In this document: positions 36,575-43,796 of the stretch, piece after piece | Layout of the letters: each line of letters starts with the position of its first letter | Numbering within the stretch: the stretch's first letter is position 1 | Assembly (NCBI GenBank): GCA_947494705.1 | Contig: CANLVN010000001.1 | Location: forward strand, 434,001-498,000 | Length of the DNA: 64,000 nucleotides | Direction of reading: 5' to 3' | From: an uncultured Erythrobacter sp. | Lineage (GTDB): Bacteria > Pseudomonadota > Alphaproteobacteria > Sphingomonadales > Sphingomonadaceae | Notes under the pieces: generated by a model | What the model saw: only the letters and a program-made list of their open reading frames with translations | What the model was told of the DNA's origin: nothing | Databases searched by the model: none | Translations under genes and position numbers: made by a program

Positions 36575-37978
36575 ACCTCTCGCTATCCTCTGCGCGCGAC
36601 GCGCTCCTCGCTGGCCTGTTCGGCGATGCGAAGAAAGCCGACCATGCGCAGCCGCGTTTCGCGCTCGACATGCTGTCGGACTGGCTTCCGTACCGCATCT
36701 ATGACAAGGGCCCGGGGCTCTACCGGAACGCGCACTCGAAGGGCTTCATTCTCGAAGTCACCCCGCTCATCGGCGCCGATGAGCGCACCGGTGAAATCCT
36801 CGGGCAGTTCTTCTCCGAGAGCCTGCCGCAAGGCGCCTGTTTGCAGGTGCTGAACTTCGCGTCTCCGCGCATCGGCGCCATCGTCGGCCCCTGGTTCGCG
36901 CCGCGCTACGAGCAGGGCGGGATCTACGAAGCGATCGCGAAGGCCCGCACCAACCGGCTCTACGATCTCGTCTGGAAGTCGGGCTCGGCACACGCGCCGT
37001 TTCATGCGCGCCATGTGCGTCTCGTGCTGTCGCTGGGCGTTCCGGTGCCCGGAAACGTGACCGATGCAGAACTCACCGAATGCCGCGACGGGATGGCGGG
37101 GATGCTGAACTCGCTCGGCCTTGCATCGAACAGGCTCGAGCCCGCAGGCCTGCTCGCACTGGTCGACGAACTCACCTCGCCGACGACAGCGCGCGAACCC
37201 GATCTCACCCACTGGAACCGCGAGGACACGCTCGACGCGCAGGCCATCCGCCGCGATATCGAACTCGAGGTCGAGGACGACCGGCTTATCTTGCGCACCG
37301 AGCGCTTCCGCGAGACCGGGCGCTCGCGAGATGGCGTGCCTCAGGTAGGTGAATGCTATCCCGACCGCTTCGATGTGCGCCATTACGGCGTGCGCTCTAC
37401 CCCTGAGCGCTGGGCACCGTGGGAATGCGCGCGGCTCATCGGCGACATGTTTACTGACAAGCTGCGCTTTCCCTGTCCCGCCGCGACAATGCTGTGCCTG
37501 CACTATCCCGACCAGGAGGCCGCCTCGGCGCGCGCCGGCTACAAGTTCATGCGCACCACCAGCCTTTCGGAAACGAAGAGCGCGCGCTTCCTCCCTAGGC
37601 TTGGCGAGCAATCGGCCGAATGGAGACACGTCCAGGCCGAACTCCAGGCGGGCAAGAAGCTCGTCAAGCTGTTCTATGGTCTCACCACGATCTCGCCGCT
37701 CGGCGAAGGCGATGCGCATGAGCGCACGGTCAAGGCGATCTACAAGGCGGCCGGATGGGACCTTGCCGACGAGCGCTTCCTCCAGCTCCAGGGCCTCGTC
37801 GCCTCGTTCCCGTTGAGCCTCGCCGATGGTCTGGTCCACGACCTTGCGCGGCTCAAACGCTTCCGGACCATGCTCTCGACCACCGCGGCCAATATCGCCC
37901 CCCTGCAGGGCGAGTATCTCGGCGGGACGATCCCGCACCTGCTGCTCCTCGGACGGCGCGGCCAGCCCTTCTTCTGGT
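36571..37978 (+). pseudogene. traC: traC, 3'-truncated T4SS ATPase
   Basis: VirB4-like ATPase of F-type T4SS. About 469 residues are clean TraC sequence, from the N-terminal LPYRIYDKGPGLYRN region to RRGQPFFW, which normally stands just before the SPF and Walker A region. After about 37,978 the frame runs into sequence antisense to a strawberry-notch gene and stops at 38,055. The Walker A and B motifs and the C-terminal half (family length about 850) are absent. It cannot be an active ATPase. All genes usually downstream (traW, traU, trbC, traN, traF, traH, traG) are missing as well, so the conjugation apparatus is not complete here. Confidence 0.9.
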
Positions 37979-38764
37979 CCCGTCGCCGAGGAAGAAGCCT
38001 TGGCGGTAGGCGTGGCCGTCATCGGACAATTCCAGCGAGGTGCCTTCTTGGCTAACCTTGAATTGACCCGGGAGGTCGCGTGCGAATGCCTGGACAGCGT
38101 AGACCAGTGTCTCGCATTGCGCTTCGGACAAGAGGCTATTGGCCTGCCAATTTGCGGGGAGACGCGGGCTAACGTTCGGCTGCGGAGCCGCAACCCACCC
38201 CATGGCGACCGATTCCACGAGTGGGGTGGGATGAAACGGCGCGCCTTCAAAAGCGATACGGCTTGGCCGATAAGGCAGGTAGATGCCTGTCTGTTCGGGC
38301 ACCGGCGCGGGTTCGGCGAAGACCGAATAGGCAAGGTCGATCGCATTTGCCTTGGCTTCTGCTGTCGCTGCGAAAGGCGCCACCGGACGGACCGACGCGC
38401 GATGCGTTGAGGTCTCGCCAACGAGGCGCACTGGCTTTCCGACTGGCAGGCGATGGAGGATGGCGGATGTTTGCGCGCGGCGCGGAAGCGCGGTGACAAG
38501 CTCGTGGAGCTCGATCAGGTCGCAGGTATCTCCGGTGATCGCGGGCGAGGACGCAGTCGGCGTCTTGTCGAACACGGCCAGGCGAACGGCGATACCTGTC
38601 CCTGTCTGGCAAAACATCTGCTGCAAGCGAACATCGAGGAGCAGCGACGCCTCGTCCTGTGCGTCGGCGAAGGCGGAAGCATCGAAGCCTTCGGGCATAA
38701 TGGCAACGAGCCTTGCCCCATTGGCTTGTCGAAAGCGGCCTTGGTTGAAAACTCGCTCGACAGG
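37976..38764 (-). pseudogene. Fragment of strawberry-notch-like helicase/methylase gene
   Basis: Minus-strand fragment of about 263 codons lacking both ends. It reads from the methylase-like part (ARLVAIMPEGFDASAF, then TGTGIAVRLAVFDKTP) into the start of the helicase domain (LPANWQANSLLSEAQCETLVYAVQAFARDLPGQF, in parts; FFLGDGT at the end). FFLGDGT normally continues into the GAGKGR Walker A, which is cut away at the joint with traC. The intact family member is over 1,300 residues. Assignment is from memory of sphingomonad integrative elements, where it lies beside DUF7146. Confidence 0.75.
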
Positions 38765-39282
38765 AACGTGCGATGGATGGCGATTGGGCCCTCGTCGAGG
38801 CTGACTGCCGCGATCATGGCGGGCAGAAAGCGGGTCCGTCCTTTCGGCCCGAGCGGCGTTTGCGGATGAAAGCGAAGAGCTGAAGATGCGGCAAGGATGC
38901 CGCGGCTCTCAAGGTAGGCCTTCGCCGGACTGGCACCCAATGGTTCCGCTTCGCGCCAGATCCTCAACGCTGCTGCCGAGGGTTTGCCCATTCTGGGCGA
39001 CTTGAGTTGATTCTCGGCTGAAGAACCCGAGAAAAACCTAGTCACCTCGAATCCTTCGCGCGCCATTGCGGAAAGCACGCTCTGTTGATCGCAGCCCGCA
39101 AAGCAATGGAAGAGAATAGCCTTTCGGCCGAGCGTCACGCCGAGCGAAGGTGTGCGGTCATCATGCGCGGGACAGCACGCCATCCCCTTTGTGCCTGACC
39201 ATTTGCCCCCTCGGCTTTCGCAGATCTTGCGGGCGGTGTCCTCAAGCGAGGTACGTGACAGGGTTGAATTCGAAACAGGCAT
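38764..39282 (-). pseudogene. 5' fragment of DUF7146 primase-like gene (zinc-finger part)
   Basis: From the ATG at 39282 about 173 residues are intact: a CHC2-type zinc finger (CCPAHDDRTPS, then FHCFAGC at 58-64) and the connecting region to RFLPAMIAAV and PIAIHRTFL. The expected toprim domain (GLAEGIETAL segment) is missing. The frame then passes into the strawberry-notch fragment in another frame and ends at 38,515. The exact joint is unclear, between about 38,680 and 38,770. Family assignment is from recognition only. Confidence 0.7.
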
Positions 39283-39353
39283 ACCGGCTCCATCGCCTCA
39301 CAATTGCCCCCTCCAGAGGAACCCCTCTCCTCTCGGATAAACTTGCAAAAAAA

Positions 39354-39368
39354 CGTTTTCCTACACCC
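39354..39368 (+). promoter_or_regulatory. Copy of tra-promoter box CGTTTTCCTACACCC
   Basis: Exact 15-nt match to 31778-31792 upstream of traA. It lies in the gap between the DUF7146 remnant and the transglycosylase gene, 53 nt before the latter's ATG (68 nt in the traA case), and is followed by ATTTGTTCT, also seen beside the box at 31557. Confidence 0.6.
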
Positions 39369-39421
39369 ATTTGTTCTATTTATGTTCTCTTGCGGATCGA
39401 GGCAAGGTGAAAGGTAATTCA

Positions 39422-40012
39422 ATGCGAATGTCTCTGGTGGCTTGCGGTTGCGGCGCGCTCGCGATTGCGATTTCGGGATCCGCGCACGCGCAGGAGTTTC
39501 AGGTCATCGACCATGACCTCGGCACAGTTGAGGTTACAACCGACAAAGGGCGCGCTTTCAACCCGACTGCAATCCACTTGGGCAAGCCAGATGGCGGCGC
39601 GGCCTATATCGATAGAAGCTTCAAGGAAGCCTTGTATGAGCCACTCATCCGGCAAGCTGAAGCGCGATACCAATTGCCGCCTCGACTGCTTCAGGCCCTG
39701 ATTTGGCAGGAATCGCGGTTCAACCCGATGGCGATCAGTCCGGCTGGCGCCGCTGGGCTCGCTCAACTCATGCCGGGAACGGCAAGAGATCTTGGTGTCA
39801 GCAATCGCCACGATCCGGCTGAGAACATCGATGGCGGCGCGCGGTATCTAAAGCAGATGCTAGAGCGCTTCGGTGCGATCCATCTCGCGCTGGCTGCCTA
39901 CAACGCTGGACCCGGTGCGGTGTCGCGAGCCGGCGGGATACCGAAAAATCGGGAGACACCTGGATATGTGAAGAGCGTTATCGACCGATGGATGGCATAC
40001 AGCTCGATATGA
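39422..40012 (+). CDS. Lytic transglycosylase, SLT domain (VirB1-like)
   Basis: Periplasmic muramidase of 196 residues that opens peptidoglycan for the transfer apparatus. A signal peptide (cleavage near AHA) is followed by a short linker and the SLT domain from about 70: catalytic Glu97 in IWQESRFNP, GLAQLMPGTA and LALAAYNAGPGAV. ATG at 39422 begins the signal peptide; an upstream ATG (39371) would disrupt it. Overlaps the next gene as ATGA. Its promoter region shares a 15-nt box with traA. Confidence 0.92.
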   Translation: MRMSLVACGCGALAIAISGSAHAQEFQVIDHDLGTVEVTTDKGRAFNPTAIHLGKPDGGAAYIDRSFKEALYEPLIRQAEARYQLPPRLLQALIWQESRFNPMAISPAGAAGLAQLMPGTARDLGVSNRHDPAENIDGGARYLKQMLERFGAIHLALAAYNAGPGAVSRAGGIPKNRETPGYVKSVIDRWMAYSSI

Positions 40013-40212
40013 CTACGAATCGGAAAAGGATCAGCGGACGGCTCGAGCACCTTCCTCGGGGAGCCGTAATTGTAACCGATGCCGGAGATCACTGGGTTCT
40101 CGAAGACTACGAACCCTCAAACGACGACTTTGGATTTGAGGTTCCCGCAGAGGGTATCGTTGTCGGGTTCGACCGCCTTCGCGTCGAATGGCTTGGGCAG
40201 GTGCCCGCCTAG
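40009..40212 (+). CDS. Small protein, probable DUF5818 family
   Basis: Protein of 67 residues, one small beta-rich domain (ISGRLEHLPRGAVIVTDAGD, HWVLEDYEPS, GFDRLRVEWLG). The pattern agrees with DUF5818 proteins that accompany transglycosylase and integrase genes in sphingomonad elements, remembered and not checked. Start overlaps the slt stop. Function unknown. Confidence 0.65.
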   Translation: MTTNRKRISGRLEHLPRGAVIVTDAGDHWVLEDYEPSNDDFGFEVPAEGIVVGFDRLRVEWLGQVPA

Positions 40213-40219
40213 GAGCAGG

Positions 40220-41473
40220 TCAAGCGGCTCTCAAAACAGCTATGTTTTGCGCTTTGCCGCCGATGGAATCGAGGTAGTCTGCCCAATCCTGCAACATTGC
40301 ACGACGGGGAGCGAGATATTCGGCAGCATTGTATGCCCCGCGAACCTCGTTCTCTTCGCTGTGTGCCAATTGCAGTTCGACCCAGTCTTCATGATATCGG
40401 CGGATCCACATCGGTGGATCGCCGACCTCGACCAGCTGTTCATTCGCCCAGGTGCTCGCCAGCCCCCTGAAGCCGTGAACAGTTTGGCGCCCGTGGTAAC
40501 CGAGCCGATAGAGGCCATAGATCATCGTATTCTCGGAAAGCGGCATCTTGGGCTTCTGGCCTGGAAAGACATATTCGCCTTCGGACTTGCTGATCATATC
40601 TTGAGCAAGAGAAGCGGCCTGTCGCGACAATGGTATGATATGCTCGCGGCCCATTTTCATCCGATCAGCGCCAATGCGCCAAACTGGTGAGTCTCCAGCT
40701 AGATCTTCAAACTCATGCTTCTTGGCAAACCGGAGTTCCTTTGTCCGGACCCATGTAAGAAAAGCAAAGGTCAATGCCGCCCGCGTAATTTCGGATCGTC
40801 TCTCACCCTCTTCCTGGTATCGCTCCATCTTGATGATGAGTTCGGGTAGCTGTGCCAGAGGCAGCTTCGCCATATGCTTGACCCGAGGACGTGGCTTCAA
40901 AGCCCCCCGAAGATGCGCGGTTGGATCGGAATCGCAAAGTCCGCTGGCAATCGCGAACTGGAATACCTGACCAATACATTGCTTGGCCCGTCGACTGATG
41001 TCGAGCGCGCCGCGCTCCTCTATCTTCCGAATGACCTTCAGGATTTCTGGTGGAGTTATCTCATGCATCATGAGCTCGCCCAAGACAGGAAGCACGTCCT
41101 GCTCCATCCGCGACCACACACGCTTCGCATGGGCGGGATTGAGACTAGTTGCTCTGTTCTCATGCCACATGGTGGCAATCGCCCTGAAGGTCTTAGCCTC
41201 TTCGAAGTCCCGACCCGGTTTGTGAACCATCGGGTCCCTGCCTTCGGCCAGCACACCCTTGGCAGCTCTCTTGAGTTCTCTTGCGGCCGCTATTCCGACT
41301 TCGGGGTAGGCACCAAAAGAAAGCAGCTTCTCTTTCCCGTGGTACCGGTATTTCAGCCGCCAGAGCTTCGAGCCGTTCTTTTGCACCAGGAGGAATAATC
41401 CCTCCCCATCCGCAAGCTTGTATGGACGCTCAGCCGCCTTCGCTTTTTTGATCTGAATCTCACTCAAGGCCAT
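40220..41473 (-). CDS. int: Tyrosine recombinase/integrase of the conjugative element relic
   Basis: P4-type integrase of 417 residues. The N-terminal DUF4102-type arm-binding domain (MALSEIQIKKAKAAERPYKLADGEGL) is followed by a core-binding SAM-like domain and a catalytic domain with Arg in TWVRTKELRF, HGFRG, a final His in LAHSEEN and Tyr in RGAYNAAEYL, all present. AAGGAG precedes the ATG within a GGGGGTA/TACCCCC hairpin. Its 5' end faces the 15-bp tRNA-Met repeat at 41,652, as expected for an integrase next to its attachment site. Confidence 0.93.
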   Translation of the reverse strand: MALSEIQIKKAKAAERPYKLADGEGLFLLVQKNGSKLWRLKYRYHGKEKLLSFGAYPEVGIAAARELKRAAKGVLAEGRDPMVHKPGRDFEEAKTFRAIATMWHENRATSLNPAHAKRVWSRMEQDVLPVLGELMMHEITPPEILKVIRKIEERGALDISRRAKQCIGQVFQFAIASGLCDSDPTAHLRGALKPRPRVKHMAKLPLAQLPELIIKMERYQEEGERRSEITRAALTFAFLTWVRTKELRFAKKHEFEDLAGDSPVWRIGADRMKMGREHIIPLSRQAASLAQDMISKSEGEYVFPGQKPKMPLSENTMIYGLYRLGYHGRQTVHGFRGLASTWANEQLVEVGDPPMWIRRYHEDWVELQLAHSEENEVRGAYNAAEYLAPRRAMLQDWADYLDSIGGKAQNIAVLRAA

Positions 41474-41474
41474 T

Positions 41475-41526
41475 GGGGGTATCGCTCCTTTTCGCTACCC
41501 CCGGAAAATACCCCCAAAATACCCCC
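41475..41526 (-). promoter_or_regulatory. Repeated GGGGGTA elements in the integrase leader
   Basis: On the minus (coding) strand GGGGGTA occurs three times (41526-41520, 41515-41509, 41502-41496) and its complement TACCCCC once just before the ATG (41481-41475). The nearest copy forms a 7-bp stem with TACCCCC, with the ribosome-binding AAGGAG in the loop. Alternative pairing with the other two copies is possible, so integrase translation may be controlled by structure. Confidence 0.5.
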
Positions 41527-41549
41527 ACACCAAATCCGGCTTCAAGCGA

Positions 41550-41634
41550 ATGCATGCGCACGCAAGCGGACGCGAATCACTCACATCATTCTGTTTTTAT
41601 TGAGTTTTGCGGATGCATGCGGAAGCAAGCGAAC
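41550..41634 (+). repeat. Two 22-bp imperfect direct repeats beside the att site
   Basis: Copies at 41550-41571 and 41613-41634 start with ATGCATGCG and end GCAAGCG-RAC, differing at three of 22 positions. Additional shorter GCGGA/GCATGCG copies lie between and after them. They lie 18-102 bp from the 15-bp tRNA repeat and upstream of the leftward integrase gene, so they may be integrase arm-type or excisionase sites. Confidence 0.6.
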
Positions 41635-41651
41635 CCATGCGGATTCGAGAT

Positions 41652-41666
41652 TGGTAGCGGAGGAGG
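41652..41666 (-). other. Attachment site: 15-bp copy of tRNA-Met 3' end
   Basis: TGGTAGCGGAGGAGG is identical to 52928-52942, the CCA end and acceptor/T-arm base of tRNA-Met, in the same orientation. It lies between two divergent integrase genes (starts at 41473 and 41856). It is both the inner end of the older element and the outer end of the mobilizable element. Confidence 0.8.
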
Positions 41667-41786
41667 CGCTATAACTTTCGTCTCAGGTAATTTCAGAGCG
41701 TCTCTAAGTACACTGTAAAATCAGTTATTTATCAGATAGAAATTTCGCAGTCGGTCGCCCTGATTTGCCCGAAACCACGTCAAAAC

Positions 41787-41810
41787 GTGGGAACGAATGT
41801 GGGACCGATT
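41787..41810 (+). repeat. Left copy of a terminal 24-bp repeat of the mobilizable element
   Basis: GTGGGAACG..TGTGG...CGATT, matching 52853-52876 near the other end in the same direction at 20 of 24 positions. Both copies are preceded by a short inverted repeat (CCACG/CGTGG here, CCCAC/GTGGG there). Placement just inside both ends fits integrase arm-type binding sites. Confidence 0.55.
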
Positions 41811-41855
41811 AGGGCCAAAAAGACCCTAAAATTCCCTGACAGGGAACCGAACCTG

Positions 41856-43064
41856 ATGGCGCTGACGATACTCAAAGTGAAGCATGCGAAGCCTGGACGC
41901 CATGTCGATGGCAGAGGCCTTTGCCTTGTGGTCAAACCAAGCGGAGCGCGGACCTGGGTGCTTCGGATGCAGCACAATGGGAGGCGACGCGACTACGGTC
42001 TTGGATCAGCCTTGGACGTTTCTCTGGCCGATGCGCGCGAGGCTGCGGCAACACTGCGACGACGGGTACGAGAAGGCCACGATCCAATCGCCGAGAGGAG
42101 GGAAGCGCGCAGAATTGCACCCAACTTCGAGGCGGCGACGCGCGCTTGCGGAGATACCTTGCGCGAGGGCTGGAAAGAAAAGCACTTCGAGAAGTGGATC
42201 AGCAGCTTCGAAAGGCACATCTTCCCGCGCATAGGATCGAAGCCGGTTGATCGCATCGACAGTGCCTGCGTCGTCGAGGCCCTGTCGTCAATCTGGCTTG
42301 AGATTCCCGAGACTGCCCGACGCCTCTTGCAGCGCATCGGCGTTGTGTTGGACTTTGCGCATATCAAGGGATGGGTGCCGGAAGAGGTGTCCCTGCGATC
42401 AGTCCGCAAAGGCTTGCCACGCCAAAACGATAAACGCGGCCATATGGCCGCGATGCCATATGCCGATGTGCCTGCCTTAATGCAGAAGCTAGCGGCTGCT
42501 CAACCCACGACCGGGCGCGATGCGCTACGCTTCACAATCTACAATGCCGTCCGTTCGAACGAAACGCGGTTGGCAGTCTGGACAGAATTTGATCTGGACA
42601 ACGCAATCTGGACCATCCCGGGCGAACGTATGAAAGCAAGGGAAACGCATGTTGTTCCGCTGTCTCCCCCTGCCCTCGCCTTACTTCGCAGGTTGCGGCG
42701 GGAACGGGTAAACGACACTGGCCTTGTCTTCACCAACAATGGAGCAAAGCCAATCAGCGACATGACGATGACCAAGTTGTTGCGCGACGACGGTATCGAA
42801 GGTGTGACCGTCCACGGCTTCCGTTCGGCCTTCACCGACTGGTCATCGGAGCAAACCAATTTCCCGAAAGAAGTCGCGGACAAGGCGCTGGCGCACAAAC
42901 TGCCGAACAAGGTTGAAGCCGCTTACCGCCGCACTGATTTCTTCGAAAAGCGGCGCGAGCTAATGGCAGCCTGGGCTGCGTTCTTGCATCGGATACCGGA
43001 CAATAGCGAGAAACGCGCCCGAGATGCAGTCGATTTTGCTAGTGCGACACGCGCTGCCGCCTGA
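41856..43064 (+). CDS. int: Tyrosine recombinase/integrase of the mobilizable element
   Basis: Integrase of 402 residues. ATG at 41856 (MALTILKVKHAKPGRHVDGRG) is the usual start of this DUF4102 subgroup; an in-frame ATG at 41787 lies within the terminal repeat. The catalytic domain shows Arg in YNAVRSNETRLAVW, HGFRSAFTDWSSEQT, ALAHKLPN and Tyr in EAAYRRTDFFEKRR, typical of IMEs integrating at tRNA genes. Divergent from the older integrase across the shared att site. Its 3' end overlaps the excisionase-like gene by 26 bp, tail to tail. Confidence 0.93.
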   Translation: MALTILKVKHAKPGRHVDGRGLCLVVKPSGARTWVLRMQHNGRRRDYGLGSALDVSLADAREAAATLRRRVREGHDPIAERREARRIAPNFEAATRACGDTLREGWKEKHFEKWISSFERHIFPRIGSKPVDRIDSACVVEALSSIWLEIPETARRLLQRIGVVLDFAHIKGWVPEEVSLRSVRKGLPRQNDKRGHMAAMPYADVPALMQKLAAAQPTTGRDALRFTIYNAVRSNETRLAVWTEFDLDNAIWTIPGERMKARETHVVPLSPPALALLRRLRRERVNDTGLVFTNNGAKPISDMTMTKLLRDDGIEGVTVHGFRSAFTDWSSEQTNFPKEVADKALAHKLPNKVEAAYRRTDFFEKRRELMAAWAAFLHRIPDNSEKRARDAVDFASATRAAA

Positions 43065-43233
43065 CCAGTTCATGCAAACTGGCCGTCGTGACGCGCGTCG
43101 CCTTGCCAATTTTGATGGTTTCGAGTTCGCCGCAGGAGATCAATTCGTACAGCTTTGTCCGCCCAACGCCGATCATGCGGGCAGCGTCATCGATCCTGAC
43201 GCAGATCGGCTCGACAGGTTGCTGGCCGCTCAT
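43039..43233 (-). CDS. Excisionase-like small helix-turn-helix protein
   Basis: Protein of 64 residues with a MerR-like/excisionase HTH (ICVRIDDAARMIGVGRTKLYELIS, then IKIGKATRVTTASL). Likely directs excision or acts as directionality factor together with the integrase, whose 3' end it overlaps convergently. Coupled to the AlpA gene upstream by an overlap of 4 bp. Confidence 0.82.
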   Translation of the reverse strand: MSGQQPVEPICVRIDDAARMIGVGRTKLYELISCGELETIKIGKATRVTTASLHELVRRQRVSH

Positions 43234-43436
43234 TCCGCCGGTTCCTCTTCACGATAGTGAGCGGGATCGGCAATCCAGCGATTGATGGCTGACTCGTGCC
43301 AGCCCGCGCCGTGGATGCTGATCTTCACTTGCGACGGGAACGTGCCCTCGGCGATCTTGCGATAAATGGTGGAGCGGGAAAGGCCGGTGCGGTCGAGCAC
43401 GGTCTTGAGGCGGATGATGCGTTCGGTTTTGGACAT
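43230..43436 (-). CDS. AlpA-family regulator
   Basis: Protein of 68 residues (ATG at 43436 chosen because MSKTERIIRLKTVLDRTGLS is the family start; an upstream frame to 43505 has no support). HTH with RSTIYRKIAEGTFPS and a C-terminal wing (GWHESAINRWI). Expected to activate the excisionase or integrase genes of the element. Followed by the excisionase-like gene with overlapping stop and start. Confidence 0.88.
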   Translation of the reverse strand: MSKTERIIRLKTVLDRTGLSRSTIYRKIAEGTFPSQVKISIHGAGWHESAINRWIADPAHYREEEPAE

Positions 43437-43796
43437 TGGGCGTTCTCGCTTTGGTATTGGCAGCCCCTCAACGGAACATAGTGAGAACTTTTCTGGAAGG
43501 TGCAAGGGTTAGCTTCGGTTGGAATTCCGCCAAATCGCCGGCAATTTGCGAGACTTGAAACGTCTAAGGACGCTCCGAGACCTTTACGGACAAACCGCTC
43601 CGTTGCTCTTGGCTCTGAGAATTTTTTTGCTCCAAGCGATTGTGCGGCTGACACGCGCGAATTTTTGTCAGCAGCGACGGACCTCCGCGCTAGGTTTGCA
43701 GGATTTTGCGTGCGGAGTATCGGCATTTGCGCGCAAATCAGTGCATCGAAGCCAGTTTATGCGTAAAATTCGCGCTCGGATGAAGCCAGGTGAACC
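43437..43796. other. Non-coding gap between AlpA and the J-domain gene
   Basis: 360 bp, AT-richer than its surroundings. No gene supported on either strand. It must contain the AlpA promoter and the 3' region of the J-domain gene; no strong terminator hairpin was seen. Confidence 0.45.

Larger units (their letters stand above)
30768..41651. mobile_element. Relic of an F-type integrative conjugative element (left end undetermined)
   Basis: Contains regulators, the first half of an F-type tra operon, truncated traC, broken strawberry-notch and DUF7146 genes, a transglycosylase, and an integrase next to a tRNA-derived att sequence. No second tRNA-Met repeat was seen to the left of 41,652, so the left end is outside the window or lost. 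The metal island at 1-30.7 kb may be cargo of the same element. Without the rest of the tra operon it cannot conjugate by itself. Confidence 0.7.

Noticed and set aside
36583..38499. Minus-strand open frame of 638 codons opposite traC
   Set aside because: No motifs; traC on the other strand has clear family sequence and operon position.
30768..41651. Complete, self-transmissible conjugative element
   Set aside because: traC is truncated before its ATPase motifs and all later F-type tra genes and a coupling protein are missing.
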